DNA of 5,297 nucleotides, from contig CAQBGY010000259.1 of assembly GCA_948759685.1 (NCBI GenBank), forward strand, positions 1 to 5,297. Direction: 5' to 3'. Positions 1 through 4,828 of this stretch are shown here, piece by piece. The notes under the pieces are model-generated. The model saw only the letters and a list, made by a program, of their open reading frames with translations, was not told where the DNA came from and did not search any database. The position numbers and the translations under genes are program-made. Within the stretch, counting starts at the first letter, position 1; every line of letters starts with the position of its first letter. The stretch comes from an uncultured Eubacterium sp. GTDB lineage: Bacteria > Bacillota_A > Clostridia > Lachnospirales > Lachnospiraceae.

Positions 1-189
1 CACCATTGGGAAGAACATGGAAAACTGGTTATTCATAAAGAAGAACAGGTCAGCAAGTGATTTTGTGCTGTTGTTGAAAACTGCTCCTGCGCCGCCGGTG
101 ATGATGGGAAGAAGCGACAATAACAGGAGAAACACCATAAACCATTCCCGCTTCAACTTGGAAAACTCATTTTTAATCAACATTCCCAT
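1..189 (-). CDS. Lantibiotic-immunity-type ABC transporter permease (LanE/LanG-like), N-terminal fragment
   Basis: This is the first 63 codons of a membrane protein that runs off the left edge. It begins MGMLIKNEFSKLKREW, a short basic cytoplasmic amphipathic start, followed by a hydrophobic helix at about residues 17-36 and then a polar loop (FNNSTKSLADL). This arrangement is typical of ABC-2/LanE-LanG permease subunits. The ATG at 189-187 shares one base with the stop of the upstream ATPase (TAATG), so translation is probably coupled. A GGAGG at 197-201 lies 7 nt upstream and favours this ATG over the one at 183. The partner is the LanF-like ATPase directly upstream. Known LanFEG complexes expel lantibiotics from the membrane. 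Whether this subunit is E or G cannot be told from the fragment. A second permease would be expected just beyond the window. Confidence 0.85.
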   Translation of the reverse strand, partial: MGMLIKNEFSKLKREWFMVFLLLLSLLPIITGGAGAVFNNSTKSLADLFFFMNNQFSMFFPMV

Positions 190-878
190 TATGCTTCCTC
201 CCTCTGGCCGGAAGTCATAATATCCTCATACAGCGCTTCCAGTTCTTTTTCGTTAAAGTCGTTTTCTATAATCTTAATGATTTTTCCGCCGCGAATGAAA
301 ATAAGAACATCCGTAACGGCAGCTATCTCCGTCAGATTATGGCTTGATACCAAAATACAGTGTTGGGGAGATTTTAAGCGTTCTTTCAGAAGCAGCCGGA
401 TTTCCTTTATTCCCATCGGGTCAAGACCATTGGTAGGTTCGTCCAGCAGCAAATATTGAACATTGCCTAAAAAGGCGCGGGCAATTCCCAGCCGTTGGCG
501 CATCCCCAAAGAAAGTTGAGAGAACAGCTTTTTCCGGGCGTCCAGCAGATTGACTTGCTTGAGCGCCGCTTCAATATTGGGCTGTTTCAAACCTAAATAC
601 TGTGCGTGGAGCTTCAAATTTTCCTCTACGGTGAGCCGTGGGTAAAAAGCTGGGTATTCAATCAAACTTCCAAAGCATCTGCTGGAAACGGGCTGTCCAT
701 CTGAAAGGATTTCTCCTGAAAAAGCGGTCAGGCCCAGCATGGACTTGAACAGCGTTGTTTTACCGGCCCCGTTCGGCCCCAAAATGCCATAGATTTTTCC
801 TTGCTCTAAAGTCAGATTGATGTTGGACAGCAAGGCGACATTTCCAACATTCAGATTTACATTTTTGATTTGCAGCAT
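189..878 (-). CDS. Lantibiotic protection ABC transporter ATP-binding subunit (LanF-type)
   Basis: A 229-aa ABC ATPase, full length for the family, that would power peptide expulsion from the membrane by the permease encoded next. Visible motifs are Walker A GPNGAGKT (34-41), ABC signature LSLGM (122-126), Walker B YLLLLDEP-like with catalytic Glu147, D-loop Asp153, and H-loop His180 in SSHNL. The Q-loop position reads GSLIEYPAFYP (70-80), with Glu74 where most ABC ATPases have Gln. This E-loop is the recognised hallmark of LanF lantibiotic-immunity ATPases (NukF, NisF type), which makes the call fairly specific. The ATG at 878-876 follows a GGAGG (885-889) by 6 nt and lies 12 nt after the small membrane-peptide gene, in the same operon. 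All catalytic motifs look intact. BcrA-type bacitracin exporters are the closest alternative. Confidence 0.93.
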   Translation of the reverse strand: MLQIKNVNLNVGNVALLSNINLTLEQGKIYGILGPNGAGKTTLFKSMLGLTAFSGEILSDGQPVSSRCFGSLIEYPAFYPRLTVEENLKLHAQYLGLKQPNIEAALKQVNLLDARKKLFSQLSLGMRQRLGIARAFLGNVQYLLLDEPTNGLDPMGIKEIRLLLKERLKSPQHCILVSSHNLTEIAAVTDVLIFIRGGKIIKIIENDFNEKELEALYEDIMTSGQREEA

Positions 879-890
879 AAAATACCTCCG

Positions 891-1064
891 TTATTGAAAA
901 AAGATGAAAAGCAAAAAGGCCACAGCATAAATCAAAAATGAAATCCCGATAGGTTTTGATCTCTGTTTTAACCCCTTTAGACCATCGCTCAATATGCCAT
1001 TCAGGGCAATGAGCAGACACACCGCCAAAGCGATGATAGAAACCACTAAAGCTACTTTAACCAT
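891..1064 (-). CDS. 57-aa two-helix membrane peptide heading the LanF-like operon
   Basis: A small gene opens with ATG at 1064-1062 and ends with TAA at 891-893. An AGGAGG (1073-1078) sits 8 nt upstream of the start, one of the best ribosome sites in the window. The product begins MVKVALVVSIIALAVCLL and has two hydrophobic segments, about residues 3-22 and 39-56. They are joined by a short basic loop containing Lys30, Lys33, Arg35 and Lys37, and the protein ends FFQ. By the positive-inside rule the loop should be cytoplasmic with both ends outside. I do not recognise the family. It is the first gene of the operon, directly behind an inducible-looking promoter and 12 nt before the ATPase. A role as accessory subunit or membrane-embedded regulator of the transporter is therefore plausible, but it is inference. 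A non-coding leader is unlikely given the start, stop and membrane pattern. Confidence 0.8.
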   Translation of the reverse strand: MVKVALVVSIIALAVCLLIALNGILSDGLKGLKQRSKPIGISFLIYAVAFLLFIFFQ

Positions 1065-1072
1065 TGTTTATA

Positions 1073-1078
1073 CCTCCT
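1073..1078 (-). promoter_or_regulatory. Ribosome binding site of the small membrane peptide
   Basis: AGGAGG on the minus strand, 8 nt before the ATG at 1064. A near-perfect Shine-Dalgarno site is the main support that this short gene is translated. Confidence 0.8.
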
Positions 1079-1087
1079 ATGGCTCAT

Positions 1088-1093
1088 ACTGTA
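1088..1093 (-). promoter_or_regulatory. -10 element of the small-peptide/LanF operon promoter
   Basis: TACAGT on the minus strand is a 4/6 match to the -10 consensus. At a 17-bp spacing the -35 position (1111-1116) reads AAACAA and is poor. That fits a promoter that needs an activator bound at the repeats just upstream. Transcription would start near 1081, just before the ribosome site. Confidence 0.55.
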
Positions 1094-1098
1094 CCAAA

Positions 1099-1142
1099 GA
1101 GGTTTAGGAATTGTTTATGAAAAGTCTAAGGAAAGTCTAAGG
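1099..1142 (-). promoter_or_regulatory. Response-regulator operator: 11-bp-phased direct repeats
   Basis: On the minus strand CCTTAGACTTT occurs twice in perfect tandem (1132-1142 and 1121-1131). Two degenerate copies follow in the same 11-bp phase (TCATAAACAAT at 1110-1120 and TCCTAAACCTC at 1099-1109). Eleven-bp direct repeats placed over or upstream of the -35 are the usual binding arrangement of OmpR/PhoB-family activators, and the window encodes one. The perfect copies end 27 nt before the -10, the same distance as the related site at 3781-3802. The regulator assignment is inference. Confidence 0.65.
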
Positions 1143-1144
1143 AT

Positions 1145-1170
1145 AAAAAAAGAACTGCCGAAGCAGCCCT
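1145..1170 (-). terminator. Rho-independent terminator of the ATPase-permease-kinase operon
   Basis: Immediately after the kinase stop codon the minus strand reads AGGGCTGC-TTCG-GCAGTTCT, followed by T residues down to 1145. This is an 8-bp stem (two G-U pairs) closed by the very stable UUCG tetraloop with a seven-T tail. It ends only 2 nt before the operator of the next operon, so it separates two transcription units in minimal space. Confidence 0.9.
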
Positions 1171-2073
1171 TTATGGATCAATAATAGGAAATACGATTTG
1201 CATTGTAAAGATACCATTTTGCAGAGAGGCCGAGATTTTTCCATCCATACGGGTCACAAGTCTTTGGGCGATTGCCAGTCCCAGTCCTGTTGTCTTTTTT
1301 GTCCTTGACTGGTCGGTGGTGTAAAAACGGTCAAACAGATGGGGAATATCTTCCTGCTGAATACTGCTCGACGCATTTTTAACGGTTATGACCGTTTGAG
1401 CTTTCTCTATTACTGCGGTGATCTGATAATTTCCTTCTCCGTGAACAAGCGCATTATAAACCACATTTGAAAATATCCGGGTCAATGCATCTGGATCGCC
1501 CCAAATGATAGCCGGTGTACTTGGGATAGCGATACGGGGAATACATTTTTTTTGTTCAAAATCGCCGTAGTAAGAGGCGACAACATCCCGAAGTACGCTG
1601 TGAATATCCGTGTTTCTGCAATTTAGTTTTAGTTCATCGGCTTCAATCCTTGCAAATTCAAAGAGTTGGTCGAGAAGCAGCTTCACAGCGGAAATTCGCT
1701 CTCCCGCTATCGATACATATTCTTTTTGCTCCCCGGTTAAATCCTGTTCCTGTAAGAGCTGAATATAGCCGTTTGCTGTCGCCAGCGGGGTTCGCAAGTC
1801 GTGAGATAAACTTGTAATGGTATCCCGAAAGAGAGTATCGCTCCTTTCGATTTCTTGCCCCATGCTGCGATACTTTTTCAGAAGATGATTGATACTTGCA
1901 GCCAAAGCCTGTATCGGGCCATCCGTTTGTTCTACCATGATTTCTGTTTGTGTATCTCGATCAATCAGAAAATCAATTTGCTTTTTGAGTTCACGGATCA
2001 GTTTTCGTTGATAAATCAGTTTGAGCAGCAGGAACAAAGAGAGTGTTGCCAATAACACACATAACGCAAGCAC
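1171..2073 (-). CDS. Membrane sensor histidine kinase
   Basis: A 300-aa histidine kinase that would phosphorylate the response regulator encoded at 3804-4496. It has one N-terminal hydrophobic segment (about 1-20), a basic and coiled linker resembling HAMP (about 21-85), the H-box SLSHDLRTPLA with phosphoacceptor His91, N-box FSNVVYNALVHG (Asn203, Asn207), F-box LFDRFY (246-251) and G2 box GLGLAIA (263-269). The usual G1 box DxGxG is replaced by NASSS (233-237). This departure may weaken nucleotide binding or may be a subfamily trait. There is no extracellular domain, so ligand detection probably relies on the membrane segment or a partner, as in intramembrane-sensing and BceS-like kinases. 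The start is GTG at 2073-2071, 7 nt after the permease stop, with a modest AAGGCGG ribosome site. The gene is last in its operon, and a terminator follows directly. Confidence 0.93.
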   Translation of the reverse strand: MLALCVLLATLSLFLLLKLIYQRKLIRELKKQIDFLIDRDTQTEIMVEQTDGPIQALAASINHLLKKYRSMGQEIERSDTLFRDTITSLSHDLRTPLATANGYIQLLQEQDLTGEQKEYVSIAGERISAVKLLLDQLFEFARIEADELKLNCRNTDIHSVLRDVVASYYGDFEQKKCIPRIAIPSTPAIIWGDPDALTRIFSNVVYNALVHGEGNYQITAVIEKAQTVITVKNASSSIQQEDIPHLFDRFYTTDQSRTKKTTGLGLAIAQRLVTRMDGKISASLQNGIFTMQIVFPIIDP

Positions 2074-2080
2074 GCCGCTA

Positions 2081-2845
2081 TCACCGCCTTTCCAGACTGC
2101 GTAAATCCAACTTTTGAAACAGGGAAAAAGACACGACTGTTGGCAAAAAAAGATATACGGCTAATGTAATCAAGATAGGCATGAAATCTTCCGCAATGGT
2201 ATTTATCCGCAAACTGTGGGATAGCCCTACAATCCAATATTTGTAGAGCGAATAATCCATGTCCAATGCTGCACTTATCTTTGTGAGATATAGATACAAA
2301 ACTCCCAGCACAAAGAAAGCGACAATGGTAACGATAATTCGATGCCTCAGCAAGTAACTTATCAGATTGAGAACAGCGGTATAACCAAAAAAACAAAGGC
2401 ATTGGATCAGGAGAAAGGTTCCCATTGCAGGTAGTGAATATTCTATGTCGTGCCGGGCTGTTCCCATCATCAGAATGGACAAATATGCAACTCCAAAGCA
2501 TACAAGCAGAAAAAAGAAAACACTGATCCATGCTGCCAATAGCTTACCGAAGAATACCTGCGCCCTGTTTGCCCCTTTAGAAAGTACCATGCTGTATGAG
2601 CCGGTATGAAAATCTTCTGTAAAGTACAGACAAAAAAACAGCGTAAGTGGAAAGACCAGACTATAATCAGAAAACAGAAACTCCGTAAACGGAACCAGCG
2701 ATATGGCAGAAAGCATACCATTTACCGAGTTATGATAAAACGTCAAGGCAAGCGCAAAGACAAAAAACGCAGCCAGCACAAGGCATCCAAAAAACAGGCG
2801 ACTTTTGCGGATACGAAACAATTCACTTTGCATAGTCTGGATCAT
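2081..2845 (-). CDS. ABC transporter permease, six-helix ABC-2-like
   Basis: A 254-aa integral membrane protein. Its N-terminus MIQTMQSELFRIRKSR is basic and cytoplasmic, and there are about six hydrophobic helices near residues 18-37, 60-76, 103-125, 141-160, 169-189 and 221-243. The stretch TGSYSMVLSKGANRAQVFFGK (81-101) resembles the cytoplasmic coupling region of ABC-2 and lantibiotic/bacitracin-type permeases. I chose the ATG at 2845-2843 because AGGAGG (2854-2859) lies 8 nt upstream. A GTG at 2854 would touch that site and is unlikely. The gene overlaps the upstream ATPase by 23 nt, so the two are probably translated together and form one transporter, the permease likely as a homodimer. 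It lies between ATPase and kinase, which suggests a sensing or signalling role as well as, or instead of, transport. The substrate is unknown. Confidence 0.85.
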   Translation of the reverse strand: MIQTMQSELFRIRKSRLFFGCLVLAAFFVFALALTFYHNSVNGMLSAISLVPFTEFLFSDYSLVFPLTLFFCLYFTEDFHTGSYSMVLSKGANRAQVFFGKLLAAWISVFFFLLVCFGVAYLSILMMGTARHDIEYSLPAMGTFLLIQCLCFFGYTAVLNLISYLLRHRIIVTIVAFFVLGVLYLYLTKISAALDMDYSLYKYWIVGLSHSLRINTIAEDFMPILITLAVYLFLPTVVSFSLFQKLDLRSLERR

Positions 2846-3731
2846 TCTTTGCACCTCCTGTCATTTTCAAAAGATAGTCGGTCGGCTCCATACCGGCCAG
2901 CCAGATTTCTGATACCTCTATCCCGGAACAAACCAGCAGGGCATTGATTTCCCCGGATTGTTCATTATAATTAAAAACTCTTATCGTATCATGGCTCAAC
3001 ACTTCAAAATCGGGAAACTGCTGGCTTAAAATGGTGATAGCTCGTTCTAATTGGGGCGTTCTTATCTTTATGCACCGCTGGCAGCATTCGTTTAATTCCC
3101 CAGCCGTAAGCTCACAAATCAGCTTTCCGTCTGCCATCACACCATATTTTGATGCGAGCCGGGAAAGCTGTGAATAATCTTGTCCAGAGATCAGAAGTGT
3201 AGTATGGTTCATTTCATGCAGATAGGCCAGAACAGAGATCAGATGTTCACATTCTCCTTTATCCATACCGGAAAAAGGGTCGTCCCAAATTATAAAGTCT
3301 GGATTTCCCAAAAGAGCAACCGCCAAATTCACTAATCGTTGGGTCGATAATGGCAACCGCCGCACCGCCGTTTTCTCTTTCAGGTTCAAATGCAATATAT
3401 CCTGAATATGGCTTTCTGTGGTTCCGAAAGCGGAAGAAAAATAACGAAGCATATTAGCTGGTGATAGAGAGCTGATTGTTACAGGCTTTTGGGGTACAAA
3501 CCCAATCCGGCGGCGCTCCTGCTGATCGTCTATATTGCCAAATAATTTGAATGTGCCGGATTGAGGTCTAATTGCTCCTATAATGGCCTGCAACAGTACA
3601 GATTTTCCAGCATGATGGCCGCCATATAGCGCATAGATTTCTCCGCGCTTTACCTGAAATGTGATATTTTTAATCCCGTTTCCGTCCGGGAAAACATAAG
3701 TCAACCCGGCTGTTTCCAAAGCAGCCTCCAA
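2823..3731 (-). CDS. ABC transporter ATP-binding protein with degenerate catalytic motifs
   Basis: A 302-aa ABC ATPase made of a nucleotide-binding domain (about 1-205) and a C-terminal extension of about 95 residues. Walker A reads GGHHAGKS (37-44): Lys43 and Ser44 are kept, but the usual fourth-position Gly is His. The Q-loop Gln81 in GFVPQ is present. The signature is eroded to LPLST (126-130). Walker B ends FIIWDDP (146-152), with Asp151 where the catalytic Glu should be. The H-loop reads ISGQD, with Gln184 replacing the switch His. ATP binding is likely retained, but hydrolysis is probably slow or lost. The start is TTG at 3731-3729, supported by AAAGGGG (3740-3746) 8 nt upstream; no better in-frame start exists. 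It opens the operon with permease and kinase, behind the operator at 3781-3802. It may act as a sensor or regulatory ATPase rather than an exporter motor; this is inference. Confidence 0.88.
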   Translation of the reverse strand: MEAALETAGLTYVFPDGNGIKNITFQVKRGEIYALYGGHHAGKSVLLQAIIGAIRPQSGTFKLFGNIDDQQERRRIGFVPQKPVTISSLSPANMLRYFSSAFGTTESHIQDILHLNLKEKTAVRRLPLSTQRLVNLAVALLGNPDFIIWDDPFSGMDKGECEHLISVLAYLHEMNHTTLLISGQDYSQLSRLASKYGVMADGKLICELTAGELNECCQRCIKIRTPQLERAITILSQQFPDFEVLSHDTIRVFNYNEQSGEINALLVCSGIEVSEIWLAGMEPTDYLLKMTGGAKNDPDYAK

Positions 3732-3739
3732 ACAATCAT

Positions 3740-3746
3740 CCCCTTT
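3740..3746 (-). promoter_or_regulatory. Ribosome binding site that decides the TTG start
   Basis: AAAGGGG on the minus strand, 8 nt before TTG at 3731. The only nearby ATG (3739-3737) is in another frame and directly touches the site, so TTG is the supported start of the degenerate ATPase. Confidence 0.7.
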
Positions 3747-3758
3747 CTATATAGTCTT

Positions 3759-3764
3759 ATTGTA
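3759..3764 (-). promoter_or_regulatory. -10 element of the degenerate-ATPase operon promoter
   Basis: TACAAT on the minus strand, a 5/6 match to the -10 consensus. The -35 position at 17-bp spacing (3782-3787) reads ATAAAG and is poor, which suggests activator dependence. The predicted start near 3752 leaves a short leader containing the full ribosome site. Confidence 0.55.
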
Positions 3765-3780
3765 GCAGATTGTCATTCAA

Positions 3781-3802
3781 ACTTTATAAGATTTCTCTAA
3801 GG
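3781..3802 (-). promoter_or_regulatory. Response-regulator operator, second copy
   Basis: On the minus strand CCTTAGAGAAA (3792-3802) is followed in 11-bp phase by TCTTATAAAGT (3781-3791). The first half shares CCTTAGA with the perfect repeats at 1121-1142 and ends exactly 27 nt upstream of the -10, as it does there. It begins just after the stop codon of the response regulator that is its likely ligand. No terminator is visible between regulator and ATPase, so basal readthrough from the regulator promoter is also likely. Confidence 0.5.
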
Positions 3803-3803
3803 A

Positions 3804-4496
3804 TTAACCTTGCATTTTGAATCCGAGGCCCCAAACCGTCTGAATATACTTTTCCTCTGGATTGACATTGGCAAATTTCTTGCGAAGATTTCCAATATGG
3901 ACATTGATCGCATTGTCATCCCCAATAAAGTTTTCATTCCATACACTTTCAAAAATATTGTTTTTCGTAAATACCTTTGAGGGTGCGGACATCAAAAGCT
4001 GTAAAATCAGGTATTCGTACCTTGTCAAAGCAATAGTGGTATTACCGATCTTAGCTTCCATAGCTTCTGTATCAAGGGACAAATCCTTAAAATGAAGCAT
4101 TTTGCCATTATTGGAGCCGGTGGATTTTTGAAAGCGTCGCAATACCGCTTCAATCCGCACCAGCAGCTCTTGATTGTCAAATGGCTTTGTGATGTAATCA
4201 TCTGCGCCGTTTCGTATGAGGTTCACTTTGCTGTCTATATCTGTTTTAGCGGAAACACCGATAATCGGAATGTCCATCATAGCATTTATCTTGTCCAATA
4301 CGATCTCGCCCGGTATGCCGGGAAGCATCAGATCAAGTAAAATCAAGTCAAAGCTGCTTTTTTCGATCAATAAAAGCGCCTCACTTCCAGAATAGGCAGA
4401 AGTTACACAATATCCATGTTGGGTTAAAAGCCGCTTAGTCATATCATTTAGCAGTACGTCATCTTCGATAATTAAAATACTAAAACTGTTTTCCAT
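3804..4496 (-). CDS. OmpR/PhoB-family response regulator
   Basis: A 230-aa two-component transcription factor. The receiver domain (about 4-120) has the acidic pair Asp12/Asp13, phosphoacceptor Asp55 in LLLDLMLPG, switch Ser82 and Lys104 in YITKPF. The winged-helix DNA-binding domain spans about 130-230, with the typical ALTRYEYLILQLL, NVHIGNLRKK and YIQTVWGLGFK segments. I set the start at ATG 4496-4494, because AGGAG (4505-4509) lies 8 nt upstream; in-frame ATGs at 4514 and 4529 have no ribosome site. It overlaps the end of the small HTH gene by 17 nt, implying coupled translation from the promoter at 4685-4713. Its cognate kinase is most likely the one at 1171-2073. It probably binds the 11-bp repeats at 1099-1142 and 3781-3802. 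All conserved receiver residues are present. Confidence 0.95.
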   Translation of the reverse strand: MENSFSILIIEDDVLLNDMTKRLLTQHGYCVTSAYSGSEALLLIEKSSFDLILLDLMLPGIPGEIVLDKINAMMDIPIIGVSAKTDIDSKVNLIRNGADDYITKPFDNQELLVRIEAVLRRFQKSTGSNNGKMLHFKDLSLDTEAMEAKIGNTTIALTRYEYLILQLLMSAPSKVFTKNNIFESVWNENFIGDDNAINVHIGNLRKKFANVNPEEKYIQTVWGLGFKMQG

Positions 4497-4659
4497 CTTT
4501 TGTTCTCCTGTCATGCGGTTTTTCTGCATCTTTTGGAATCAGCCAGACACCGGCCATTTTCACAGCACCGGGAATACGACCACCGGCGCAATAATAGTTT
4601 ATCTGCCGAACGGAAACTTCCCATTTATCACTTGCTTCTTTTAAGGTCATATAGTCCAT
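4480..4659 (-). CDS. Small helix-turn-helix (MerR/excisionase-like) DNA-binding protein
   Basis: A 59-aa protein beginning MDYMTLKEASDKWEVSVRQI. Residues 4-25 form a MerR/excisionase-style helix-turn-helix (LKEAS..W.VS.RQI..Y), followed by GGRIPGAVKMAGVWLIPKDA (26-45), the beta-wing pattern of this family, and a basic tail (HDRRTKDGK). Start ATG 4659-4657 has AGGAGG (4667-4672) 7 nt upstream; the stop TAG (4482-4480) lies inside the response-regulator gene. Such very short helix-turn-helix proteins are common in Firmicutes mobile elements, next to regulators or recombination genes. Here it leads the response-regulator operon and may regulate it or serve the host element; I cannot say which. 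It lacks any effector domain, so a full MerR activator is ruled out. Confidence 0.85.
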   Translation of the reverse strand: MDYMTLKEASDKWEVSVRQINYYCAGGRIPGAVKMAGVWLIPKDAEKPHDRRTKDGKQF

Positions 4660-4684
4660 CTCTGCACCTCCTGCAATCTATTCT

Positions 4685-4713
4685 ATTATATTTCTATTGC
4701 TCGAAGAATACAA
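4685..4713 (-). promoter_or_regulatory. Promoter of the HTH/response-regulator operon
   Basis: On the minus strand TTGTAT (4708-4713) and a perfect TATAAT (4685-4690) are separated by exactly 17 bp. Transcription would start near 4678, a few bases before the AGGAGG of the small HTH gene. It is the strongest promoter-like sequence seen here and lacks the CCTTAG repeats, so the regulator pair is probably made constitutively or under other control. Confidence 0.7.
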
Positions 4714-4717
4714 GCCT

Positions 4718-4730
4718 GCAACTATGTTGC
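4718..4730. repeat. Short inverted repeat upstream of the HTH/regulator promoter
   Basis: GCAAC-TAT-GTTGC, a perfect 5-bp-arm dyad lying 4 bp upstream of the -35 of the minus-strand promoter. It could be an operator for one of the two flanking HTH proteins. The short length leaves room for chance. Confidence 0.35.
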
Positions 4731-4750
4731 TAAAAAGAAAATCAGCATAA

Positions 4751-4787
4751 TAATACCTATTTACCGGTAATATAAGGTTATTCCTTA
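4751..4787. promoter_or_regulatory. Palindrome-rich operator candidate in the divergent intergenic region
   Basis: The region holds a perfect 10-bp palindrome TTACCGGTAA (4761-4770). Next to it is the dyad TAAGG-TTATT-CCTTA (4773-4787). A looser symmetry flanks the palindrome (AATACCTAT on the left, ATAAGGTTATT on the right). It lies between the divergent XRE and HTH/regulator genes and is a natural place for XRE autoregulation. The plus-strand promoter itself is not clear: TACAAT (4804-4809) is close to consensus but leaves almost no room before the ribosome site. Confidence 0.45.
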
Positions 4788-4828
4788 AATCATGCCGGAA
4801 CGATACAATATTATTGAGGTGAACGATA

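Noticed and set aside
17..220. Plus-strand 67-codon frame at the left edge.
   Set aside because: It is antisense to the permease start and its overlap with the ATPase gene, and has no recognisable domain. The minus-strand reading has ribosome site, coupling and membrane pattern.
760..1020. An 86-codon minus-strand reading frame in another frame, spanning the end of the small-peptide gene and the start of the LanF gene.
   Set aside because: It has no ribosome site and a Cys/Trp-rich composition unlike a real protein. It overlaps two well-supported genes.
1110..1142. CRISPR-like tandem repeats.
   Set aside because: Only two perfect 11-bp copies with no spacers. Position and phase fit a response-regulator operator instead.
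2846..2854. GTG start at 2854 for the permease, adding three residues.
   Set aside because: It directly abuts AGGAGG with no spacer. The ATG at 2845 has the ideal 8-nt gap.
3748..3776. Alternative promoter ATGACA (3771-3776) - 17 bp - TATATA (3748-3753) on the minus strand before the degenerate ATPase.
   Set aside because: Hexamers and spacing look fair, but transcription would begin near 3741, inside the ribosome binding site. The TACAAT at 3759-3764 leaves a workable leader.
4497..4529. Upstream in-frame ATGs (4514, 4529) for the response regulator.
   Set aside because: Neither has a ribosome site. ATG 4496 has AGGAG 8 nt upstream and gives the normal receiver N-terminus.
4804..4809. TACAAT as the -10 of the XRE gene.
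   Set aside because: Only 6 nt separate it from GAGGTG, so the transcript would start at or inside the ribosome site, and there is no good -35. It is possible but not supported enough to list as a promoter.
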